Of a DNA stretch of 64,000 bases, positions 26,831 to 34,296 are shown piece by piece. Positions within the stretch are counted from its first letter, which is position 1. Each line of letters starts with the position of its first letter. Source of the stretch: Streptomyces zaomyceticus (GTDB lineage Bacteria > Actinomycetota > Actinomycetes > Streptomycetales > Streptomycetaceae); contig NZ_BNBZ01000013.1 in NCBI RefSeq assembly GCF_014656215.1, positions 148,969 through 212,968 of the forward strand, read 5' to 3'. A model generated the notes under the pieces. It was not told where the DNA came from and did no database searches. It saw only the letters and a program-made list of their open reading frames with translations. A program made the translations under genes and the position numbers.

Positions 26831-26854
26831 GACGGGGCGGGCGGCCGCCCCGTC
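26831..26854 (-). terminator. terminator after the MmpS-like gene
   Basis: 10-bp perfect stem (26831-26840 with 26845-26854), 4-nt loop, 12 nt past the stop of the lipoprotein gene. Confidence 0.65.
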
Positions 26855-26865
26855 GTCGGGGAGGA

Positions 26866-27282
26866 TCAGCCCACGACCGGGGAGACGGCGACGCAGCCGC
26901 CGGCCATCGCCTGCTCGGCCTTGGCCTCCTTGATGACCTTGCCCTGGTAGATGACCTTGCAGGTGAGGTCGGCGGGGCTGAGGGAGACCGGCATGACGGC
27001 CGGCGGCATGATGCCCTTCAGCTTCACGGTCTTCTTCCACGGGGTGGTCGGCTTCTTCTCCGACACGACCTCCGGCGCCATCGCGGTGCCGTCGCCCGCG
27101 TGGTAGTCGATGGACTCGATCCCCTTGCCGGTGACCTCGTACGTGACCTCGTAGGACTCCCCCACGGACTTGTCGACCTGGTCGGCGGCCTTCTCGGCGG
27201 CCTCCGAGCAGGCTCCGAGACCGAGGGCGAGACCGAGGACGGCGAGGGCCGAGACGGCGGTGCGGGTGGTGCGGCGGTTCAT
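26866..27282 (-). CDS. MmpS-like lipoprotein
   Basis: 138 residues with a clear lipoprotein signal: basic start MNRRTTRTA, hydrophobic core and lipobox LGAC (Cys at about residue 25). The mature part has YEVTGKGIESIDYHAGDG and ends with a Cys pair (LTCKVIYQGKVI and AGGCVAVSP), the layout of MmpS-type small exported proteins, which form a beta-sandwich and in mycobacteria assist MmpL transporters. No MmpL gene is near. It is divergent from the SWIM gene; CAGGGGAACCACGCA precedes the ATG. Moderately sure of the fold. Confidence 0.8.
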   Translation of the reverse strand: MNRRTTRTAVSALAVLGLALGLGACSEAAEKAADQVDKSVGESYEVTYEVTGKGIESIDYHAGDGTAMAPEVVSEKKPTTPWKKTVKLKGIMPPAVMPVSLSPADLTCKVIYQGKVIKEAKAEQAMAGGCVAVSPVVG

Positions 27283-27436
27283 TGCGTGGTTCCCCTGAAG
27301 CAGTTGCGGTGGATCAGTTGGTCTCGCGCAGAGAATCGTAAAGGAAGGGTAAAGTCAAATCCTTTCACGACCCTTTCACGACCCCTGAACATGCAGGCCA
27401 GAGGCATTGTCAGTGGCGACCTCTACCGTCGGGTGC

Positions 27437-28810
27437 ATGAATGCCATGGGGGTGCGCGTTTCGGTCGAGCAGGTGCTGGCACTGGCTCCTGACGATGCCT
27501 CGCGCAGAGCGGGAAGCGCGTTGGGCACGGCCGGACCGTGGTCGGGCACCGGCCGCGGAGGCGGCGCCGTCTGGGGGCTGTGCAAGGGCAGCGGCGGCGT
27601 GTCGTACCGGACGGTCGTCGACACCACGGGCCCGGCCTACCTGTGCGCGTGCCCCAGCCGTAAGTTCCCGTGCAAGCACGCGCTGGGCCTGCTGCTGCTC
27701 CAGGCCTCGGACGCGGCGGCGATCGAGGAGGCCACCGCTCCCGACTGGGCCGCGCGGTGGCTCACGGACCGACGCGAGCACGCCGGAAGCACGGGAAGCG
27801 CCGGAGGTACCGCGAGCGCGGCTCTCGGAGCCGAGGGCGGCGCGGCAGCGGGCCCGGCGGATCCCGAGGCGGCGCGGCGCAGGGCCGAGCGGAGAGCCGC
27901 CCGGATCACCTCGGGGGCACAGGAGTTGGAGCAGCGGCTCACCGATCTGCTGCGCGGCGGTCTGGCGGCGGCCGAGCAGGCGGGGTACGGACCGTGGGAG
28001 GAGACGGCGGCCCGGATGGTCGACGCCCAGGCGCCGGGACTGGCGGGCCGGGTGCGGGAGTTGGGGGCCATACCGGGTTCGGGGCCCGGCTGGCCCGTGC
28101 GGCTCCTGGAGGAGTGCGCGCTGACCCATCTCCTCGACCGGGCCTGGCTCGGCGCCGACCGGCTCCCCGCGCCCTTCGCGGCGACCGTACGGACCCGGGT
28201 CGGCCTCACCGCCCCGGTCGACGGGGTGCCGCTGCGCGACCACTGGCTCGTCCTCGCGCAGTACGACGCGGCCGACGCCCGGCTGACCACCCGGCGCATC
28301 TGGCTGCACGGCACGGCGAGCGGCCGCACCGCGCTCCTGCTCTCCTTCGGCGCGGCGGGAAGGGCTCCCCGACTGGCACTCCCCGTGGGCGCGGTGCTCG
28401 ACGGCGAGCTGACACCGCACACGGGTTCCGGTCAGCTGCGGGCGGAGCCGGGCGAGCGCTTCGTCCCGGTCGCGGGTCCCGCCGCCCCGCCGCCGGGCGG
28501 ACCGGTGGGCGCGGCCCTCGACGCGTACGGCCGCGCGCTGCGCGAGGATCCATGGCTGGACTCCTGGCCCGTGACGCTGAGCGGGGTGCTCCCCGCGAGG
28601 GCGGAGTACGGCTGGCAGCTCGCCGACGCGGACGGCCGCGAGGCCCTGCCGCTGACGCCCGCCGCCCAGTCCCGGCCCGGTCTCTGGCGTCTGGTCGCCC
28701 TGTCCGGCGGCGCCCCGGTGACGGTCTTCGGAGAGTGCGGGCACCGCGGCTTCACGCCGCTGGCCGCCTGGTCCCCGGAGACTCCGGGAGAGACGGTCCC
28801 TCTCGTATGA
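27437..28810 (+). CDS. SWIM zinc finger protein
   Basis: 457 residues. Residues about 10-100 carry a SWIM zinc finger, CxCx(n)CxH, in YLCACPSRKFPCKHALGLL. A polar Ala/Gly linker and a long mixed alpha/beta region follow, with no further motif. The ATG at 27437 is chosen because the conserved start reads MNAMGVRVSVEQVLAL; a TTG at 27407 or ATG at 27446 is possible, and no strong Shine-Dalgarno marks any of them. The stop overlaps an ATG of the next frame (ATGA at 28807). SWIM and DUF5691 genes recur beside MoxR-DUF5682-VWA operons; here they are divergent from it with the lipoprotein gene between. Confidence 0.88.
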   Translation: MNAMGVRVSVEQVLALAPDDASRRAGSALGTAGPWSGTGRGGGAVWGLCKGSGGVSYRTVVDTTGPAYLCACPSRKFPCKHALGLLLLQASDAAAIEEATAPDWAARWLTDRREHAGSTGSAGGTASAALGAEGGAAAGPADPEAARRRAERRAARITSGAQELEQRLTDLLRGGLAAAEQAGYGPWEETAARMVDAQAPGLAGRVRELGAIPGSGPGWPVRLLEECALTHLLDRAWLGADRLPAPFAATVRTRVGLTAPVDGVPLRDHWLVLAQYDAADARLTTRRIWLHGTASGRTALLLSFGAAGRAPRLALPVGAVLDGELTPHTGSGQLRAEPGERFVPVAGPAAPPPGGPVGAALDAYGRALREDPWLDSWPVTLSGVLPARAEYGWQLADADGREALPLTPAAQSRPGLWRLVALSGGAPVTVFGECGHRGFTPLAAWSPETPGETVPLV

Positions 28811-28896
28811 CCTCCGGAACGGACACCGACGCGAAGACCGGTACGACCCCCGGTACGTCCCCCGCCCACGGCCGACGGCCTGCCCGGAGGAGCTCG

Positions 28897-30675
28897 ATGG
28901 AGACGGACACGACACCCCAGCCCCAACCTCAACCCCTGCCTCCCACCGACGTCGGCATCGACATCGGCACCGGCACCGGCACCGACACCGCTCCAGGATT
29001 CGGCGCCGCTCCCGCGCCCGACGGCGGTGTCGCGCTCGCCGGCGATGTCCCGGAGGACTCCGTCTGGGAGGAGCTCGTCACCTCGGCGTTGCTCGGCACG
29101 GACCGCCGTACACCCGCCCGGTTCGCCGGAAGAACGACCCGGGACGCGCCGGGCGCCCTGCTCGACGCCGCCGCGCTGCACACCGTTCGGCGCAGGGCGG
29201 GGCTGCGTGCCGGGCCCGCCGCGCCACCGCCCGAACCCGCTCCCGAGGACCCGCGCGAACCGCTGCCCGAGGCGGCCCGGCGGCGGCTCGACCAGCTGCT
29301 CGCCGGACGGGCCGCACCCTCGCCCGCCGGACGGCGCGGAGCCGCTCCCGACCTCACCGAACTGCTCCCGCAGTGGCTCCTCCTCGCCAACGAGCGCGGC
29401 TACAAGGCCCCGGCCGCCACCCTGCCCGCCCTCCTCGACGCGGCCAGGGCCCGTACCGATCTGCGACCCCAGACCCTGCGGCTGGCCGGGCCACGCGGTC
29501 TGTGGCTGGCCCGGCTCAACCCCGAGTGGAGGTTCGCCCTGCGGGGTGCGGGCGCGGGGAGTTCGCTCCCGGCCCCCGGGGACCGGGAGGGCGTGCGGCT
29601 CCTGTGGGACGAGGGGCTCTTCGCCGAGCGGGTCGCCCTGCTCGGCGCCGTACGGGCGGCGGATCCGACGGCCGGCCGCGCCCTCCTCGCGTCCACCTGG
29701 TCCACCGAGCGGGCGGAGGACCGGCTGATGTTCGTGGACTCGCTGCGGACCGGGCTCTCCGACGCGGACGAGGAGTTCCTGGAGGCCGCCCTCGGAGACC
29801 GCAGCCGCAATGTGCGCGCCACCGCCGCCGAACTGCTCTCCGCCCTGCCGGCCTCGGCGCTCGCGGGCAGGATGGCGGGCCGGGCGGTGACCTGCGTCGG
29901 TCTCGACCGGACGGCGGACGAACCGACGATCACCGTGGAGGCCCCGCACGAGTGCGATACGGCGATGCAGCGGGACGGGCTCACGGCGACCCCGCCCGCC
30001 GGGCGGGGCGAGCGGTCCTGGTGGCTGGGCCAGCTCGTCGAAGCCGCACCGCTGTCCTGCTGGCCACCGCGGTTCGGAGGGCGCGGGCCGGAGGAGATCG
30101 TGGCGCTGCCCGTGGCCGACGACTGGCAGAACGAACTGCACGCGGCCTGGTGCCGGGCGGCCGTACGGCAGCGGGACGCGGCCTGGTCACGCGCCCTGCT
30201 CGGTTCCCCGGCGACACCGCCCGCGACCGGCCCCGGCACCTCCTCGCTCGCGGAGCGGGCTCAGCTGCTCTCGACGCTGCCCCCGGAGGAACGGGCCCTG
30301 TGGGTCGCCGCGTTCGTCGCCGCCCACGGCCTGTCGGAGGCCTTCCAGCTGCTCGGCGTCTGCGAGGTGCCGTGGGCGGAGCCGCTCGGCCGGGCGGTGG
30401 TCGACGCCCTCGACATCGCGCGGGAGGCGGGCAGTTACCCGTGGAGCTTCAGCGGGGTGATGGGCCTCGCCGAGCGCTGCCTCGCTCCGGAGGCGGCGCG
30501 GCAGCTGGAGTCCCTGACGGCCCGGCCGGACGAGACCGAGGACATCTCCCCCGGTGCGGGCGGCTACTGGGCCGAGGCGTTCCAGCGCCTGGTCTCCACG
30601 CTCCGGCTGCGCGCGGCGATGAGAGCCGAACTCACGGAACCGTCGCCGGCCCCGGGGACTCCGGCGTCCCCGTGA
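28897..30675 (+). CDS. DUF5691 family protein
   Basis: 592 residues from an ATG with the strong site GGAGGAGCTCG. An in-frame ATG at 28807 overlaps the SWIM stop and would add 30 polar residues by coupling. A Pro/Gln and Gly/Thr-rich leader (first 45 residues) precedes a helical repeat-like protein: WEELVTSALLGTDRRTP, LLPQWLLLANERGYKAPAAT, and HEAT-like stretches around DRSRNVRATAAELLSALP. The start LVTSALLGTDRR is typical of DUF5691. It probably works with the SWIM protein and the MoxR operon; function is unknown. A hairpin at 30690-30723 ends the transcript. Confidence 0.85.
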   Translation: METDTTPQPQPQPLPPTDVGIDIGTGTGTDTAPGFGAAPAPDGGVALAGDVPEDSVWEELVTSALLGTDRRTPARFAGRTTRDAPGALLDAAALHTVRRRAGLRAGPAAPPPEPAPEDPREPLPEAARRRLDQLLAGRAAPSPAGRRGAAPDLTELLPQWLLLANERGYKAPAATLPALLDAARARTDLRPQTLRLAGPRGLWLARLNPEWRFALRGAGAGSSLPAPGDREGVRLLWDEGLFAERVALLGAVRAADPTAGRALLASTWSTERAEDRLMFVDSLRTGLSDADEEFLEAALGDRSRNVRATAAELLSALPASALAGRMAGRAVTCVGLDRTADEPTITVEAPHECDTAMQRDGLTATPPAGRGERSWWLGQLVEAAPLSCWPPRFGGRGPEEIVALPVADDWQNELHAAWCRAAVRQRDAAWSRALLGSPATPPATGPGTSSLAERAQLLSTLPPEERALWVAAFVAAHGLSEAFQLLGVCEVPWAEPLGRAVVDALDIAREAGSYPWSFSGVMGLAERCLAPEAARQLESLTARPDETEDISPGAGGYWAEAFQRLVSTLRLRAAMRAELTEPSPAPGTPASP

Positions 30676-30689
30676 GCCGTCGGCACGAC

Positions 30690-30723
30690 AGGAAGGGCCC
30701 TCCCCGGAGGGAGGGCCCTTCCT
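30690..30723. terminator. bidirectional terminator
   Basis: Perfect 14-bp stem (30690-30703 with 30710-30723), 6-nt loop, between the DUF5691 gene and the convergent B12-binding gene. Confidence 0.8.
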
Positions 30724-30753
30724 CGGTCATGAGGTGCGCATCGCCGAAAAGGA

Positions 30754-31161
30754 CTACGCGGCGACGCGGACGTTCGCGTTCACCCAGTCGACGATGGACG
30801 CCGTCGTGGCGCCGGGCGTGAAGATCTCCGCGACGCCCTTCTCCTTCAGCGGCGCGATGTCCGCGTCCGGGATGATGCCGCCGCCGAAGACCTTGATGTC
30901 CTCCGCGTCGCGATCCTTGAGAAGCTCCAGGACCTTCACGAACAGGGTGTTGTGCGCGCCCGAGAGGATCGAGAGGCCGATGGCGTCGGCGTCCTCCTGG
31001 ATCGCGGTGTCGACGATCTGCTCGGGCGTCTGGTGGAGTCCGGTGTAGATGACCTCCATACCGGCGTCGCGGAGTGCCCGCGCGATCACCTTGGCCCCGC
31101 GATCGTGGCCGTCGAGACCCGGCTTGGCAACCACCACGCGGATCGGACCGGTCACACCCAT
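30754..31161 (-). CDS. icmB: cobalamin-binding small subunit of an acyl-CoA mutase (IcmB type)
   Basis: 135 residues consisting only of the B12-binding flavodoxin-like domain. It has the DxHxxG cobalt-ligand motif (KPGLDGHDRGAKVIARAL), LSILSGAHNTL and FGGGIIPDAD. This is the size and sequence of the small subunit of isobutyryl-CoA mutase, which with a large subunit isomerises isobutyryl-CoA and n-butyryl-CoA. No large subunit is in the window, so it must be encoded elsewhere; service to another mutase cannot be excluded. ATG has GTGGAGGCAGTG upstream. Confidence 0.85.
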   Translation of the reverse strand: MGVTGPIRVVVAKPGLDGHDRGAKVIARALRDAGMEVIYTGLHQTPEQIVDTAIQEDADAIGLSILSGAHNTLFVKVLELLKDRDAEDIKVFGGGIIPDADIAPLKEKGVAEIFTPGATTASIVDWVNANVRVAA

Positions 31162-31466
31162 CACTGCCTCCACATGCGACCCCCGCGCCTGAATGCCCCG
31201 GGGAGGTGAACGAACGTTATCTCCAGCATCCCGCAACCGTCTGTTTCGCGGTGGCGAGCGAGGGGGAAATCACACGTGGGACATGTTCGCTCTGCGCCGT
31301 ACCCCGCTTTCGGGCCCTCCTCCTGGGCCCACCAGCCGCAAGCGGGGCACGGCCGCAAAGGGAGCCGCGACGAGGTCGCCGCGCCTCCGTGCCGCCGTCC
31401 GTGCGGCGCGGGGGCGGGGCGTACCGGCGTACCGTTCGGCCCCGCGTGCCGTTCGGGAGGTCTGTC
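31162..31466. other. divergent intergenic region of icmB and lipase
   Basis: 305 nt that must hold both promoters. On the minus strand a frame ending in TGA at 31163-31161, overlapping the icmB ATG, encodes two CxxC pairs about 20 residues apart; it is treated as a weak candidate small ORF in the findings. GC at third positions in it is lower than in neighbouring genes. No other gene is supported. Confidence 0.45.
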
Positions 31467-32258
31467 ATGGAGCTCACCAAGGTCACCGCCCTGATGAAGG
31501 CCACCGCCCTGGAGCTCGCGATCCTCACCGGACACCTCGTCCTGTACCCGTCGGGGATCGTGGCCGAGCGCCTCTCGCCCACCGCCACCCCGCCGGCGAT
31601 CACCCCGGGCCGGCGGCCGGTCGTCCTCCTGCACGGCTTCGTGGACAACCGCTCGGTCTTCGTCCTGCTGCGCCGCTCCCTCACCAGGAACGGCCGCGAC
31701 CGTGTCGAGTCGGTCAATTACTCACCGCTCACCTGCGACCTGCGGGCCGCCGCCGAAGCGCTGGGCCGCCGGGTGGACGAGATCCTCGCCCGTACGGGGC
31801 ACGCCGAGGTGGACATCGTCGGGCACAGTCTGGGTGGGCTCATCGCCCGTTATTACGTACAGCGTCTCGGTGGTGACACCCGGGTACGGACCCTGGTCAT
31901 GCTCGGCACCCCGCACTCCGGCACCACCGTCGCCCCGCTCGCCGACGCGCACCCGCTGGTGCGGCAGATGCGTCCCGGCTCGGAGGTGCTGCGGGAGCTC
32001 GCCGGGCCCTCGCCCGGCTGCCGGACCCGTTTCGTGAGTTTCTGGAGCGATCTCGACCAGGTGATGGTGCCGGTCGAGACGGCCCGTCTCGACCACCCCG
32101 ACCTGGTCGTGCACAACGTCCGCGTCAGCGGGATCGGCCATCTCGCGCTGCCGGTGCACCCGACGGTGGCCGCAGGGGTCCGTGAGGCCCTCGAGGCGGA
32201 CGGGCCGGAGGCTCCGGGAGCACGGGAGGAGGAGCCGGGCGCGACCTCCGTCGCGTGA
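31467..32258 (+). CDS. alpha/beta hydrolase, lipase/esterase family
   Basis: 263 residues from an ATG with GGGAGGTCTGTC upstream. It has the oxyanion region VVLLHGFVDNRSVF, the nucleophile elbow VDIVGHSLGGLIARY (Ser), GTPHSGT after it, and a likely catalytic His in ISGIGHLALP near residue 222; the Asp may be in FWSDLDQ. A weak N-terminal hydrophobic helix (LELAILTGHLVLYPSG) may be an anchor rather than a cleaved signal. The sequence fits the triacylglycerol lipase/PGAP1-like branch. Substrate unknown. Confidence 0.9.
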   Translation: MELTKVTALMKATALELAILTGHLVLYPSGIVAERLSPTATPPAITPGRRPVVLLHGFVDNRSVFVLLRRSLTRNGRDRVESVNYSPLTCDLRAAAEALGRRVDEILARTGHAEVDIVGHSLGGLIARYYVQRLGGDTRVRTLVMLGTPHSGTTVAPLADAHPLVRQMRPGSEVLRELAGPSPGCRTRFVSFWSDLDQVMVPVETARLDHPDLVVHNVRVSGIGHLALPVHPTVAAGVREALEADGPEAPGAREEEPGATSVA

Positions 32259-32481
32259 CACTCCGACGCCGTTCTTCGAACGTTCCTCGAACACAAGGCC
32301 AAAGCTCTCTCCGTGAGCTGGCGAAACACGGCCGATTGCCCGTTTCCTGCGGGCGCGAACCCCTCCGAAGATTGTCGGCTGCGCATACCGCCGGGTACAG
32401 TCGCGCCACTGCTTCCCCCCGGGACACCCCTCGTCGGGCCCGCCCCGGACTGGTCCTGCTGCCGAGGCGAGAGAGACGTTG

Positions 32482-34188
32482 GTGAACGACCAGCACCCCC
32501 ACGCCGGGTACGCCGGAGACGGCGCCCACACCACCGGCAGTTTCGCCACCGACCCGCTGTTCGGCTCCTACGCCGATGGGCAGGCCGATCACAGCGGCCA
32601 GTGGAATCTCGGCCAGTACGACACCACCGGCACGTACGGGACGACGGGGCAGTACGACACCACGCACTACGGCACCACGGGCACGCAGTACGACACGACG
32701 GGGCAGTACGGCACCACCGGTCAGTACGACACGACCGGCCAGTGGGACGCCACCGGGCAGTGGAACACCACCGGCGCCTACGACACCACCGGCACCTACG
32801 GGACGACGACCGGGCAGTACGACACGACTCCCCCGTACGACGCCGGTGCCACGTACGACACCACCGGCCAGTGGGACGCCTCCGCCTGGACCGACGCCCA
32901 GCACACCGGTCAGTACGAGAACGTCCACTCCGGCGCCTACGCCGCCCAGGGCGCGTACGGCTACGAGGCCTACGACGCCACCGGCCAGTGGGCCGCCCCC
33001 GCCTTCGCGACCGACACCGGCGCCTACGACGCGACCGCGTGGAACCAGGCGGCCCCCGAGGCCGAGCCGGTCGTCCCTCACCAGTACACCCCGCAGGCCG
33101 AGCACACCGCGGAGTTCTCGTTCGAGTACGTCACCGAGACCGAGGCGGGCACCGCCGAGGCCCACGCGGAGACGGCGTACCCGTACGACGAACAGCCCGC
33201 CGACAGCGCAGCACACGCCACGCACACCGGGGACGCCCACGGTGCCGAGGACCTCGCGGACCTCGACGACACCGAGGCCGGATACGACGCCGAGGCCGCG
33301 TACGACAGCGAGGCCGCGTACGACAGCGCCGACGACCTCGACGCCGACCGCGGTGACGGGCCCGCCGTCGAGCTCCGCACGGACTCCCCCGTCGCCGGCC
33401 GCCCCGTGCGCCGCAACTCCGGCGGCAGCCGCGGCCGTCGCCGTACCCCCGCCAAGCGGTCCGCGCTGCTGACCGTCGCCGTCCCCTCCGCCTGCGTCAT
33501 GGGCGTCGCCGGCATCGCCGCCGCCTCCGTCGGCGGACTCACCGGAGCCGGCACCGAGGGCGGGCAGAAGGAGAAGAACACCACCGCGCTCGCCGCCGCG
33601 GACCCCTCCTCCGTCAAGCAGGTCGCCGCCAACAACGCGCTCGACACCCAGCTCGCCGCGCTCAGCGCCGACGCCCGCGACTTCGGCGACCGCGCCAGCC
33701 GCACCCAGGAGCGCATCGACCTCAAGGTCCGCCAGGCGGCCGAGAAGAAGAAGCGCGAAGAGGAAGCGGCCCGCAAGGAGGCGCTGCGCCCCAAGTTCAT
33801 GCTGCCGGTGGAGCTCCACCGGCTCAGCGCGCGCTTCGGCCAGTCGGGCGTCAACTGGATGTCCGTGCACACCGGCATCGACTTCCCCGTGCAGACCGGC
33901 ACCCCCGTGATGGCCGCGACGGACGGCACCGTCCGCACCCAGATCAACAGCGCCTACGGCAACATGGTGATCGTGACCGCCCCCGACGGGACCGAGACCT
34001 GGTACTGCCACCTCAGCAGCGCCAAGATCCGCTCCGGTCAGGTGAAGGCCGGCGACGTCATCGCCTACTCCGGCGACACCGGCAACTCCACCGGCCCGCA
34101 CCTCCACTTCGAGGTCCGGCCCGCCGGCGGCTTCGCGATCGACCCGCTGGCCTGGCTGCGCAGCCACGGTCTCGACCCGACCAACTGA
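32482..34188 (+). CDS. M23 (LytM) peptidase with repetitive Tyr/Thr/Gly N-terminal region
   Basis: 568 residues from GTG (a TTG precedes it by one codon). The first 280 residues are disordered and built of QYDTTGQ/YGTTGQ-like units, then an acidic stretch with AAYDSE repeats. A basic segment and one TM helix (about 327-352) follow, then a coiled-coil-like Lys/Glu/Ala region (about 395-435) and a C-terminal LytM domain with HxxxD (His463, Asp467) and HxH (His540, His542). All zinc ligands are present, so it should cleave peptidoglycan cross-links outside the membrane. The inside tail is unusually long for this family. Confidence 0.92.
   Translation: MNDQHPHAGYAGDGAHTTGSFATDPLFGSYADGQADHSGQWNLGQYDTTGTYGTTGQYDTTHYGTTGTQYDTTGQYGTTGQYDTTGQWDATGQWNTTGAYDTTGTYGTTTGQYDTTPPYDAGATYDTTGQWDASAWTDAQHTGQYENVHSGAYAAQGAYGYEAYDATGQWAAPAFATDTGAYDATAWNQAAPEAEPVVPHQYTPQAEHTAEFSFEYVTETEAGTAEAHAETAYPYDEQPADSAAHATHTGDAHGAEDLADLDDTEAGYDAEAAYDSEAAYDSADDLDADRGDGPAVELRTDSPVAGRPVRRNSGGSRGRRRTPAKRSALLTVAVPSACVMGVAGIAAASVGGLTGAGTEGGQKEKNTTALAAADPSSVKQVAANNALDTQLAALSADARDFGDRASRTQERIDLKVRQAAEKKKREEEAARKEALRPKFMLPVELHRLSARFGQSGVNWMSVHTGIDFPVQTGTPVMAATDGTVRTQINSAYGNMVIVTAPDGTETWYCHLSSAKIRSGQVKAGDVIAYSGDTGNSTGPHLHFEVRPAGGFAIDPLAWLRSHGLDPTN
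32597..32885 (+). repeat. degenerate in-frame TTG-QYD repeats
   Basis: About a dozen imperfect copies of cagtacgacaccaccgg and relatives in the M23 gene, coding QYDTTG, TYGTTG and QWDATG units. Spacing is variable but stays in frame. Confidence 0.8.
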
Positions 34189-34203
34189 ACTTCCCGTAGG
34201 TAC

Positions 34204-34238
34204 GGAAAGGGCCCCGGCTTCCCGCCGGGGCCCTTTCC
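34204..34238. terminator. bidirectional terminator
   Basis: 15-bp perfect stem (34204-34218 with 34224-34238), 5-nt loop, between the M23 peptidase gene and the convergent pcrA. Confidence 0.8.
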
Positions 34239-34296
34239 CGTCACCGCCGCTTTCCCGGCGCCGTGTCGTTCCCGGCGCCGGGGCGTCCCGGCGCCG

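Noticed and set aside
32259..32481. c-di-AMP (ydaO) riboswitch before the LytM gene
   Set aside because: Expected before some Streptomyces cell wall hydrolases, but the conserved blocks and pseudoknot partner strings were not found here.
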